Translations under genes and position numbers: made by a program
Shown: one piece after another, positions 18,601 to 24,456 of the stretch
Position numbering within the stretch: position 1 is the stretch's first letter
Layout: each line of letters begins with the position of its first letter
Origin: an uncultured Lachnospiraceae bacterium
Lineage (GTDB): Bacteria > Bacillota > Clostridia > Lachnospirales > Lachnospiraceae
Direction of reading: 5' to 3'
NCBI GenBank assembly: GCA_947567595.1
Contig: CANOMQ010000003.1
Coordinates: forward strand, 1 to 64,000
Length of the DNA stretch: 64,000 bases
The notes under the pieces: model-generated
Databases searched by the model: none
What the model saw: only the letters and a program-made list of their open reading frames with translations
Told to the model about the DNA's origin: nothing

Positions 18601-19252
18601 TGATGTTCAGATAGCTGTAGCCCCAGCCGCTCCTTGTAATCACAACCTGCCGCTGTGTGCTGTCCTGAATGTCCTCCAGCAAAAAGCCCTCAATGTCAAA
18701 GCTGTAGACAATGGGCGTCTTTTTGCTGATTTCGATTAAAAACTCCTCAACATTCTGCTCATTTCCTTCGTTTTTGGAAAGTCCCACATAAGAAAGCCTT
18801 GCGTTTTTATCACTGCGATGAAACAGCGAGGAAAAATCAGGCGAATAAAAAAGCGCCACCGCTTCATTCCAGCTTGTCTGTGCAAGGTTAGTAAAATGAA
18901 ACAGGTTTTTAATGCTCCCAATCGAGCTTTCCAGATGCGGCTTCTGTACACTGATTTTGTACGGAATCGTGTACTCCTTACAATTGCTGATAATGTCAAA
19001 TTCACCCTTTATCGTAGTTCCGGCTTCTGCTGCTGCCGCGTCAAAGCAATAGCAAATCTCGTTCTCCATTCCCCGAAACGCAGCGTCCGACAGGCGCATT
19101 CTCGTATCGGACGAATAAATCCGCCCCTCCGCAAAGCTCCAGTCAGCATAGATAAAAAAGCTCCCTTGCGTAAGCTCCCCTGCCCTTACATTCAGCTCAA
19201 TACTCTCACAGGAAAATTCAAGATAACGCTGCTGTCTGCCGTTTTCCCTCAT
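15623..19252 (-). CDS. Giant helical-repeat protein, DUF5717-type
   Basis: A 1209-aa protein without a signal peptide or membrane segment, so probably cytoplasmic. The first about 280 residues are beta-rich and look like two Ig-like modules (YLEFSCESIELNVRAGEL and later VVITRSGWGYSYLNISAEGD). From about residue 285 to 1050 it is almost all alpha-helical, with repeated Tyr/Leu/Glu-rich helix pairs reminiscent of TPR/HEAT solenoids. The last about 150 residues return to mixed beta structure. I recall this as DUF5717, a Lachnospiraceae family of unknown function. It is the first gene of the four-gene cluster, and the attL site of the integrated element lies only 36 bp upstream of its start. No enzymatic motif was seen; a scaffold or client-binding role is inference. 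Confidence 0.75.
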   Translation of the reverse strand: MRENGRQQRYLEFSCESIELNVRAGELTQGSFFIYADWSFAEGRIYSSDTRMRLSDAAFRGMENEICYCFDAAAAEAGTTIKGEFDIISNCKEYTIPYKISVQKPHLESSIGSIKNLFHFTNLAQTSWNEAVALFYSPDFSSLFHRSDKNARLSYVGLSKNEGNEQNVEEFLIEISKKTPIVYSFDIEGFLLEDIQDSTQRQVVITRSGWGYSYLNISAEGDFLSTDRDVLESRDFENNKCNLMIYVDAAKLHNGVNSGSIMLHDACNDYAIPFDIIMEDEPGKRDRDRKEKHMLCNMIKAYVEMLFEKRTKHEWVAVLEESADALCELDEDNLVYMLYHTHLLLEKERTNEAKWYLDTLEQRLVEERASAEAKGYYLYLTTFFNQDKEYIERVCVELEGAYLENPGQWLLAWFVLQLKEELFIDADLRWSYIEQMYENGCDSPLMYCEAVLLLQENPTFLIKLGDFEEKVLWFGAKNQQLMPDLIEQVQYLEARKDTYSNLLLRTLYEVYYTYKSPQTIASICHMLILGDKRSKDYYCWYALGVEYAVRVTKLYEYYMMSLELDRYGDIKEKSFEIPKMVLMYFAYQSTLDYELNAFLYAYIIKNKEKYPDLEPSYRIAIERFVIEQVRQGHINENLAYLYKKVLAQHMITEETAYAFAPLLFMHRIYVDNPKVRSVVIVHEKVNGESNYPVLDNVCMIPIYGSEYKLFLQDENGCRFTKSIHYENRQLMEPEKQLSYISDYMQGRLSFDVYLCEVDKNYVTITPENVRRFKNLAESSQVVEGFKREIRTKLLKFYYDNDMIGELDVFLEETLADGMDAGERAEFIRYMVSRGMFEKAYYWVKTYGVSGVEPKAVARLISKRIISRAYEYDEFLVNVAYYIYKNMKYDENILRYLVRNYEGRVVSLKKLWKSAHELELDTGSIMHRILKQMKYTGVSLAERDEILLEYADYPNHDIMLVNELLVDTAYEYFVSETLVSPTVFERLYQEFDAGLAATRACKLALLKFWSENPRTLEKIQPEVVSDMLAELLREEIYFPFYKKLAGYAPQLHYIKNSVFVEYRTTPGNPVYIHYAYGTDYASQCGAVTAEGESPVEEPGDMPDYERYETVEMREMFDGIHVSMFQIFHGEAVQYYITELYAKDGEGVQEHITQSDTLLDDGEVDGQQTDRFGILNDMLVSIAMQDEATAAGTLEEYMYQDYCSRELFRVL

Positions 19253-19288
19253 TTGTTCACTTCCTTAAAAAAAGTCATATATTGATAG

Positions 19289-19311
19289 TATACAATATTT
19301 GTTGACATAAG
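19289..19311 (+). repeat. attL core, 23-bp direct repeat
   Basis: The sequence begins TATACAATATTTGTTG and ends ACATAAG, and it is identical over 23 bp to 25005-25027. It sits 36 bp upstream of the DUF5717 gene start, inside the likely promoter region of that gene. Confidence 0.88.
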
Positions 19312-19421
19312 AAAAGTATATATTTCATTATTTTTCAAAACATGTCATTTTCCTTGATTTTACGCTATTGTTTCGTGTGTTATTTTATCAGCATGTTTCA
19401 ATACGTAGTGTTATGTAACAC

Positions 19422-19437
19422 TGCTTATGTTATAAAA
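19422..19437 (+). repeat. Left arm-type repeat, candidate integrase site
   Basis: The 16-bp sequence TGCTTATGTTATAAAA occurs here and again in the same orientation at 24917-24932, about 110 and 73 bp inside the two att cores. Tn916-type integrases bind such inner repeats with their N-terminal domain. Confidence 0.6.
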
Positions 19438-19449
19438 ATGTTATATTTT

Positions 19450-20679
19450 TTAGATCGCTTCATGCATTCTCTCTGCCTTCTCTATCTCTGACTGCATTAT
19501 GGTATCATCTACATGATTATATATATTCATGGTCGTATTGATATCGGAATGCCCCATAAATTTTTGCAACACCTTTATATTAATATTTGTTTCCGCTAAT
19601 CTTGTACATGCCGTATGTCTTAATGTATGGCAGCTAATATGAGGCAATAGGCACGCTTCCCGTTTCTCCGTTGCTGCCTTTTTCTGTTCTTCTCTGTTGT
19701 ATGCGTTGACCATATTATATATAAAGTTGCTTACATTTGTCGGATCGTAAGGCTTACTTGTCGTTGTGGTGAATACAAAATTTTTAAGCCCCGCAACCTC
19801 CATGTCATGGTCGATGCCCAGCATCAATTGCAATTCTTTCTGACGCATTAAAGCTTTGTAACATTTTTTTGTCATTGGTAGCACTCTAAAGCCTGCCTCT
19901 GATTTGGGTGTGGTGTTAATAAAACTATGCCCTTTATTTTCTCCTGTTTTCACATATCTTAGTTGATGATTTATTGATATTGTCCTGTTTTTCATGTCCA
20001 CATCTTCCCATGTAAGTCCTATTATCTCTCCTAATCTGCATGCAGTAGCAAGCGCAAAGGTAATGAATGGAACATATATATTATACCTTGCGGATTTGCT
20101 GATAAAATCCAGTAGCCGTTCTTGCTGCTCCACGGTCAGAACTGCTTTTTTTTCCGATTTTTTGTTATACTCTTTTGTGCAGTTTTTCGCGGGATTTTTT
20201 CGGACAATGTCATCATCAAGCGCACTTTCAAACGTTGGGTACAGCAAATTTGCGTATGCTCTTATGCTTCCATCTTTCAATCCTTTCTCTGATAAATATT
20301 TGTAAAAAAGCTGTATGTCAGATTTCTTTATGTCCGCAATCCTTTTTTTGCCCAGCCCGTCAAGAACATATTTATTCCACTTATCTTGATAATCTGTCTT
20401 AGTGGCTGCTTTAATATTCTTGGTTCTGATATATATTTCAAACTGTTCGTTTAATGTTCGGTTTAACGCAGCAATATTTATTCCGTCCTCTATACATTTT
20501 AATAGCCTCGCTGCTTCCTGCCGCAACTCTATCAAATCATTGTTATATATCCGCCTGCGCTTTCCGTATGCGTCCGTATAGTTAAAATAATAACGCCCGT
20601 TTTTGTCCTGCCCTTCTCCTTTCTTTAAAATTCTTCCACGTTTGTCCTTTCGTGTTGTGCTTTGTCTTTCTTTAACCAT
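19450..20679 (-). CDS. int: Tyrosine recombinase/integrase, Tn916 type
   Basis: A 409-aa integrase that would join the element to its attB site. Residues 14-60 form the AP2-like, three-stranded arm-binding domain (RYYFNYTDAYGKRRRIY). Residues 75-165 are the SAM-like core-binding domain. The catalytic domain has Arg215 (TACRLGEI), His351 and Arg354 (HTLRHTACTR), His377 (LQKFMGHSD) and the nucleophile Tyr387 (NIYNHV), so it looks complete and active. An SD (GAAGGAG) and a good promoter precede it. It is transcribed toward attL, 140 bp away, as in many such elements. No separate excisionase was identified; one of the small genes could serve. Confidence 0.95.
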   Translation of the reverse strand: MVKERQSTTRKDKRGRILKKGEGQDKNGRYYFNYTDAYGKRRRIYNNDLIELRQEAARLLKCIEDGINIAALNRTLNEQFEIYIRTKNIKAATKTDYQDKWNKYVLDGLGKKRIADIKKSDIQLFYKYLSEKGLKDGSIRAYANLLYPTFESALDDDIVRKNPAKNCTKEYNKKSEKKAVLTVEQQERLLDFISKSARYNIYVPFITFALATACRLGEIIGLTWEDVDMKNRTISINHQLRYVKTGENKGHSFINTTPKSEAGFRVLPMTKKCYKALMRQKELQLMLGIDHDMEVAGLKNFVFTTTTSKPYDPTNVSNFIYNMVNAYNREEQKKAATEKREACLLPHISCHTLRHTACTRLAETNINIKVLQKFMGHSDINTTMNIYNHVDDTIMQSEIEKAERMHEAI

Positions 20680-20721
20680 TTTTCATTCTCCTTCTGTATA
20701 AGCATGACAAAAGGTACTTAC

Positions 20722-20750
20722 ATTGTACATAATTCTTTTGCACTTGTAAA
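20722..20750 (-). promoter_or_regulatory. Candidate integrase promoter
   Basis: On the minus strand, TTTACA and TACAAT are separated by 17 bp, followed by a short leader and the SD GAAGGAG of the integrase gene. Confidence 0.6.
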
Positions 20751-20770
20751 TTTGCTTGTTGGTTTTGCCG

Positions 20771-20811
20771 TTCGCAAGCTTCAACTATTCGCAAAACGTT
20801 TATTTTGCGAA
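20771..20811. repeat. Cluster of TTCGCAA repeats with a 9-bp palindrome
   Basis: TTCGCAA occurs at 20771 and 20788 in direct orientation and inverted at 20805-20811. The latter two make a perfect hairpin TTCGCAAAA/TTTTGCGAA with a 6-nt loop (20788-20811). No T-run follows, so it is not a terminator. It lies just upstream of the integrase promoter and may bind a regulator of integrase expression or a replication protein. Confidence 0.5.
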
Positions 20812-20967
20812 ATCTTAAATGTAAAACCGCTGAAATGCCCTATTTACAATGATTTCGGGGTTTTTTGCTTTTTCCTTGTCATGCTGTTTTTGTTTCATTG
20901 TGTATTATACAGTGTCATTATGTATAAATATGCATTATTATGTGTATATTCGTATATTTATGCATGA

Positions 20968-21195
20968 TTATATGCTTTTGTGTTCTAACATGTGTTTGCC
21001 TTTTTGTTTAAACGTATGTTCTTTGTCCGGCATGGGGGAATTCTGTGTTTGCTGATGCGATGGATTGTGTCCGGTGCTGCCCTGCTGCCAGTGACGCCGA
21101 TCAGCTTCGCCATGCCGCTGTGATACTGCTGCCGTGTCGGCATATTGGCAGCAGCCTTTGCATGCGTCGGTTATCCAGTGCCTTTGTATGCTCAC
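20968..21195 (-). CDS. Small unknown protein of the element, GTG start
   Basis: A 75-aa hydrophilic protein rich in His, Gln and Arg, with a CKGCC cluster near residue 13-17. No family is recognised. It is included because the GTG start is preceded by a perfect AGGAGG SD with 6-nt spacing. Against it: unusual composition and no recognisable fold. A short, diverged copy of its start region (MS..RHW) occurs at 24492-24520. Apart from this ORF I see no coding sequence between 20680 and 21407; the AT-rich stretch 20812-20967 holds only short imperfect repeats. Confidence 0.35.
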   Translation of the reverse strand: MSIQRHWITDACKGCCQYADTAAVSQRHGEADRRHWQQGSTGHNPSHQQTQNSPMPDKEHTFKQKGKHMLEHKSI

Positions 21196-21407
21196 GTGGT
21201 GCCTCCTGCTGCCTTTTCTACCTTATGACAATTGTCCGTATCATGCTTTTCTTTTGTCCTGCGGTTCCGTTGGCGGTATCAGAGGGCATATCATACAAAA
21301 GGACAGGGCAATCTTATCTTGTCCCCGTCCTCTCCTGCTGCCACATGACTAAAATCCAGCTTCACTTACGCGCACGCGTAACGGTGTACGGAAACCCTGT
21401 TATGTTG

Positions 21408-21626
21408 TTATCCGTTCATGTTTCCCCGTAATGCTTCCAGTTCTGCCGGGGTGAATAAATTAGCCGAACATGATACCATTATCCCGTTGCCTGCATAGAG
21501 CATGACGCCTTCATCGTCTTCATCATCGATACGGGCATTACCCAGCGAGTAATTTCTTTTGCCTGCCTTTTCCTGCCGTTCTGCTGCCATCATTTCACGC
21601 CGGAAGCGTTTATTTGCTTTTTTCAT
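21408..21626 (-). CDS. Small unknown protein downstream of rep
   Basis: A 72-aa protein starting MKKANKRFRREMMAAERQ, with a basic N-terminal helix followed by an acidic DDEDDEG stretch and a C-terminal FTPAELEALRG helix. No family is recognised. The start at ATG 21626 follows an SD-like AAGGA about 11 nt upstream; an upstream ATG at 21737 would add 37 residues and overlap the end of rep. It is transcribed with rep and could be a replication accessory or excision factor, on position alone. Confidence 0.55.
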   Translation of the reverse strand: MKKANKRFRREMMAAERQEKAGKRNYSLGNARIDDEDDEGVMLYAGNGIMVSCSANLFTPAELEALRGNMNG

Positions 21627-21733
21627 GATTTTTTCGTCCTTTTCCTTTCCATTTCCGTCCACATCATGATATAACCAATATGGCAGCAGCCTCATCGTTC
21701 CGCGTGCGGATCTGCCGCCCGTCCTGCCATGCT

Positions 21734-22501
21734 TCAACAGGTCAGCCGTACAAGGGTATATTTCAGGAACGAATACCCTGTTTCCTCATGAATGCCCATT
21801 CTGACGCTCTCCTTGTCAAGATAGTAGCCTTTGGGCGGTTTTATCTCATGGCTGAATGCGTCCCGTTTGATGACTCTCTTCCTCTCAACAGGCTTTACCA
21901 AATTCTTGCTTGCGTTCCAGCGCTTGCCCTGAAGCTCTCCCGTCGTCTTGAGCGTCTTCTCACTGTATTTGATGAAATAGTTTGCAAGCTTCCTGTAGTT
22001 GCCGTCTGAATACATCGGCTTGATTGTTGTACCGCCATGTGTCCATGCCCTGACTACCGCCCTCATGTCATCTATCCCGCTGATCACGATGTGTATATGT
22101 ACCGCTCCCCTGCTGCCGACCTCCGCAACCCAAACATACCTGAATACTTTTTTATGCTTTTTATACAGGTTACGCATTGTGCGCAGGTACCGTTTCATAA
22201 TTCCGCTTATCCCCTTCTTTCCCTTCGGGCGCTCCTCCGGTCTGAAATCCAGTGTCAGGTAATAATCATCACCGCAGAAATTCGCGTCAAGCTGCTTTTC
22301 CAGCTTCTCCTCTGCCTGCCGCAGGTTTACTTTTTTCTGTGCCTCACTTGTGGGGTTGCGCTTCGGCTCCCTCCTGCCTTCCTTCCTGCTGTGATGACGT
22401 ATGGAATAATATAATTTTACGTGTTTCGTTTTTCCTGCCCTGCAGGTCTTTTTGATGTACGGCATGTATGCAACCACTCTTTCGTTTTTATGTTTGGTCA
22501 T
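21734..22501 (-). CDS. rep: HUH-type rolling-circle replication initiator
   Basis: A 255-aa protein with the order of motifs of HUH endonucleases: motif 1 YYLTLDF at 80-86, the metal-binding HIH at 135-137 (GAVHIHIVIS) and the catalytic Tyr in YFIKYSEK at 175-182. It should nick a double-strand origin and start rolling-circle replication of the excised circle; related proteins may also act as relaxases. The N-terminus is strongly basic. The start is taken as ATG 22501 (MTKHKNERVV), with weak SD CAGGGA; an in-frame TTG at 22558 is possible. A likely antisense RNA is encoded in its leader. No helicase domain is present. Confidence 0.85.
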   Translation of the reverse strand: MTKHKNERVVAYMPYIKKTCRAGKTKHVKLYYSIRHHSRKEGRREPKRNPTSEAQKKVNLRQAEEKLEKQLDANFCGDDYYLTLDFRPEERPKGKKGISGIMKRYLRTMRNLYKKHKKVFRYVWVAEVGSRGAVHIHIVISGIDDMRAVVRAWTHGGTTIKPMYSDGNYRKLANYFIKYSEKTLKTTGELQGKRWNASKNLVKPVERKRVIKRDAFSHEIKPPKGYYLDKESVRMGIHEETGYSFLKYTLVRLTC

Positions 22502-22581
22502 TCCCTGAAAATATCCCGCAGCATGTCCATAGGATAATAAACTTATGAACCGTCGCAAGGGTTCAAAAACCCCGATTTTTC

Positions 22582-22610
22582 TTGACTTTTTCCGCTATGG
22601 GCATTATAAT
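22582..22610 (+). promoter_or_regulatory. Strong sigma-A promoter for an antisense RNA upstream of rep
   Basis: TTGACT at 22582-22587 and TATAAT at 22605-22610 are separated by exactly 17 bp. It is among the strongest promoter matches in the window. It points away from rep on the plus strand, and no plus-strand gene follows. Confidence 0.8.
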
Positions 22611-22616
22611 AAAAAT

Positions 22617-22696
22617 GTCTTTCGTAACCATGTTTGGTTATACATAGTGGATTTTACCGTCGGGCTTGTGGAAGGGTTGCCGACGGTAATTTTTTT
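22617..22696 (+). ncRNA. Predicted countertranscribed RNA of about 80 nt controlling rep
   Basis: The RNA would run from about 7 nt after the promoter to the T-tract at 22690-22696. It holds a small hairpin (TAACC, 6-nt loop, GGTTA) and a terminator hairpin with 10-bp arms TTACCGTCGG and CCGACGGTAA. Its whole length is complementary to the predicted leader of the rep mRNA on the other strand. Size, structure and place match RNAI-type copy-number regulators of rolling-circle plasmids such as pT181. Confidence 0.7.
22654..22696 (+). terminator. Intrinsic terminator of the antisense RNA
   Basis: Ten-bp perfect arms TTACCGTCGG (22654-22663) and CCGACGGTAA (22680-22689) are followed by seven T residues. 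The T-run is on the plus strand only, so it ends plus-strand transcription. Confidence 0.85.
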
Positions 22697-22710
22697 GTCC
22701 TTTTTTGCGT

Positions 22711-22739
22711 GTTGTATGCGAACTGATATTCTGAACCAA
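22711..22739 (-). promoter_or_regulatory. Candidate rep promoter
   Basis: On the minus strand, TTGGTT and TACAAC are 17 bp apart. A start near 22704 would place the entire antisense RNA target in a rep leader of about 200 nt. The match to consensus is modest. Confidence 0.4.
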
Positions 22740-22788
22740 TGTTTTTCAACCATTCTTCCCAAGCGGGAAAAATGGACACGGCGCATTT

Positions 22789-23001
22789 TCAATGATACTT
22801 AAACATTCGTTCCTTTTCCCTCCGCCTGCTTAAATATACCCTCATCATCGTGTATATCTGACGAAGAAAGCGGATATTACTATCTTCTGTATCATCAAGC
22901 ATACTGATGATTTGTTTCCTGTAATCTGCCGCCATGCTCTCCATGCTTTCGGTGCATTCTTCCGTTTCAGGCATTACCGGCATTAATTCCATGTTCTCCA
23001 T
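22789..23001 (-). CDS. Small helical protein of the element
   Basis: A 70-aa protein starting MENMELMPVMPETEEC. Its C-terminal half (QIISMLDDTEDSNIRFLRQI) resembles short helical proteins common in Firmicutes phages and integrative elements, in which a conserved IIxML....FLxxIY pattern recurs. Its function is unknown. The start at ATG 23001 follows SD AAAGGA; the longer frame from 23100 crosses a conserved repeat site and is less likely. It lies upstream of rep in the same orientation. Confidence 0.6.
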   Translation of the reverse strand: MENMELMPVMPETEECTESMESMAADYRKQIISMLDDTEDSNIRFLRQIYTMMRVYLSRRREKERMFKYH

Positions 23002-23024
23002 ACTTTGATTGTCCTTTCCTTTTC

Positions 23025-23044
23025 TTGCGATGTCGCAACGGCTT
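23025..23044 (+). repeat. Palindrome-containing site, copy 1
   Basis: TTGCGATGTCGCAACGGCTT contains the perfect palindrome TTGCGA-NN-TCGCAA. A second copy with three mismatches lies 120 bp away in direct orientation. Candidate operator or Rep-binding site. Confidence 0.6.
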
Positions 23045-23144
23045 GTGCACAATAAGTATCTATTGAAAGCCGCTATATGTTTGTAAAGTTGATGTATCAT
23101 TTTTGGGATATTATAAAAAACTGCTCTTGCCTTTAAATGTCCCG

Positions 23145-23164
23145 TTGCGACATCGCAGCGGCTT
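23145..23164 (+). repeat. Palindrome-containing site, copy 2
   Basis: TTGCGACATCGCAGCGGCTT is a direct repeat of 23025-23044 with 17 of 20 bases identical, keeping the TTGCGA-NN-TCGCA dyad. Confidence 0.6.
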
Positions 23165-23393
23165 ACAAGCTTTTATTTGGCTGTCCTGCTGCCTGCTTAA
23201 GATGTATGAACCAATGTAAAATCGCGTACATAGCTTTGTTACACTGTTTCGGTGTCAATACAGGGCTTAACATATTCCTCCAATTTCACATCGTTTAATA
23301 AATTAATTTTCATATTGTACAACGTTCCTTTCTTCTTTCCCTTGTTTCCATATGCCTTGTGATGTGGCAGCAGGTTGTTCGTTCCCGGTTCGG

Positions 23394-23579
23394 TTACTCT
23401 GCTGCCGATGCGGCGCTTTGTTCTGTCGCTGTTTTTGATATTGATACCCTCATACCTTCACCAAGCCCCAAAAGGTAGTTCTTTTCGCCTTCTGTGAGCT
23501 TCGGTATCACTTCGCCGAATGTCTGCATGATTTTCCGTTCCTTGTCTGTCATTACTTCCTTAACTGCCGTTTCTGCCAT
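23394..23579 (-). CDS. Small unknown protein divergent from the XRE repressor
   Basis: A 61-aa, mostly helical protein (MAETAVKEVMTDKERKIMQT) with the segment KLTEGEKNYLLGLGEGM. Proteins with a similar LxExEKxYLLGxxEG pattern are common next to XRE regulators in clostridial elements, with no known function. The start at ATG 23579 is supported by SD GAGGT; a longer frame begins at 23618. It is divergent from the repressor gene across a 99-bp intergenic region and is probably the first gene under its control. Confidence 0.6.
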   Translation of the reverse strand: MAETAVKEVMTDKERKIMQTFGEVIPKLTEGEKNYLLGLGEGMRVSISKTATEQSAASAAE

Positions 23580-23624
23580 ATGTTGGTTACCTCGCTTTCG
23601 TTTGTGATTTGCCAACATTTTTAA

Positions 23625-23654
23625 TTGACGACTACATCATATACGCGGTATAAT
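23625..23654 (+). promoter_or_regulatory. Promoter of the XRE repressor gene
   Basis: TTGACG (23625-23630) and TATAAT (23649-23654) are 18 bp apart, leaving a leader of under 20 nt before the ATG. Confidence 0.7.
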
Positions 23655-23678
23655 ATCTTTAAGAAATGGGGTGATTTA

Positions 23679-24059
23679 ATGAATGAAAGAATTAAACAAC
23701 TTAGAAAAGAATTAGGACTTACCCAACAACAATTTGCAGACGGTCTTAAAATCGCTCGTGGTAATATTGCAGCCTACGAGGTAGGAAAAAATGCGCCTAG
23801 CGACGCCGTTATATCTTTAATCTGCCGCGAATTTAACGTAAATGAGGCGTGGCTCCGTGATGGTTCGGGGGACATGTTCAGAAGCAATGACCGATATTCT
23901 GACATTGCACGTCTGACTACGCAGCTTCTGAACGAAGAAAGCGATAGTTTCAAGAACCGCTTTATCTCAATGCTTGCAAGATTAAATTCTGATGAATGGG
24001 AGTTCTTGGAGAAGTGCGCCTTGGAGCTGTGCAGCGTTTCACCTGAAAAGACTGGATAA
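23679..24059 (+). CDS. XRE-family transcriptional repressor
   Basis: A 126-aa regulator. The N-terminal helix-turn-helix runs from MNERIKQLRKELGLTQQQFAD to about residue 65 (IARGNIAAYEVGKNAPS, then ICREFNVNEAWLRDG), the classic Cro/C1 pattern of phage and ICE repressors. The C-terminal half is helical and may mediate dimerisation; no peptidase or metalloprotease domain is present. The ATG at 23679 follows SD GGGGTGA. It probably represses the leftward operon of the element. It is the only gene besides the toxin-like peptide on the plus strand of the element. Confidence 0.9.
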   Translation: MNERIKQLRKELGLTQQQFADGLKIARGNIAAYEVGKNAPSDAVISLICREFNVNEAWLRDGSGDMFRSNDRYSDIARLTTQLLNEESDSFKNRFISMLARLNSDEWEFLEKCALELCSVSPEKTG

Positions 24060-24156
24060 TATGTCTTTTTGCACCATGAAAATATAATATGCTTAACCGG
24101 ACAGCCGGGGGACGTGCTCCATTCCCGTTTCGAGTTCTGCGGAAAGGGGTGGTATT

Positions 24157-24240
24157 ATGAGTACATATGAAGAATTTATGGTTTTACTTACATTCGGACT
24201 TTTAATTACTGCAATTCTGAATTTGAAAAATAAAAAATAG
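24157..24240 (+). CDS. Putative holin-like small membrane toxin
   Basis: A 27-aa peptide reading MSTYEEFMVLLTFGLLITAI and ending NLKNKK: a short polar start, one membrane helix and a basic tail. This matches the Hol_Tox pattern (MS-YE----ML-FG--I--LL) of small type I toxins related to TxpA/BsrE. An extended SD (GGAAAGGGGTGG) lies 5 nt upstream, which is typical of the group. A bidirectional terminator begins within its stop codon. Overexpression of relatives damages the membrane. An antisense RNA antitoxin is expected but not proven. Confidence 0.75.
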   Translation: MSTYEEFMVLLTFGLLITAILNLKNKK

Positions 24241-24274
24241 CCGTCCTGACTTTGGCAAGCTGACGGCTATTTTT
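24239..24274. terminator. Bidirectional terminator between the toxin gene and the convergent ORF
   Basis: AGCCGTC and GACGGCT enclose a 16-nt loop. On the plus strand ATTTTTT follows; on the minus strand ATTTTTTATTTTT follows. It serves the toxin gene and the minus-strand ORF or antisense RNA. Confidence 0.8.
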
Positions 24275-24276
24275 TA

Positions 24277-24456
24277 CTAATCATTCGCCGGAGCGGGGAA
24301 GTAACGTTTCCCTTCCGGCTGTTCTGTTAAGTATATTATATTCCATACGTGCGGATTTGTAAACCCTGTTTTGGCTCCCTGATTTGTATAATACCGATTG
24401 TCTGTAATCTGATTTATCATTCTGATTATCTGCCTTCTGCGCTCCATGCCCAACAT
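24277..24456 (-). CDS. Small unknown protein convergent to the toxin gene
   Basis: A 59-aa frame starting MLGMERRRQIIRMINQITDN, basic at the N-terminus and ending PEGKRYFPAPAND. An SD-like GGAAGGGG lies only about 2 nt before the ATG at 24456, so an ATG at 24447 may be used. The shared terminator supports transcription on this strand. No family is recognised. The transcript could also act mainly as RNA opposite the toxin gene. Confidence 0.4.
   Translation of the reverse strand: MLGMERRRQIIRMINQITDNRYYTNQGAKTGFTNPHVWNIIYLTEQPEGKRYFPAPAND

Larger units (their letters stand above)
23002..23393. other. Non-coding spacer of the element with two repeat sites
   Basis: I see no credible gene in these about 390 bases. 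They hold two copies of a 20-bp site (23025-23044 and 23145-23164) and AT-rich DNA between them. This may be a replication origin or operator region. Confidence 0.5.

Noticed and set aside
19302-19330. TTGACA in the att core as a rightward promoter -35
   Set aside because: No acceptable -10 lies at 16-18 bp on the plus strand at either end.
20812-20967. AT-rich short repeats as a CRISPR or iteron array
   Set aside because: The repeats are irregular, imperfect and too short, with no constant spacing.
22604-22792. 62-codon minus-strand frame upstream of rep
   Set aside because: It runs through the antisense RNA and its terminator hairpin, and has no convincing SD or protein features.
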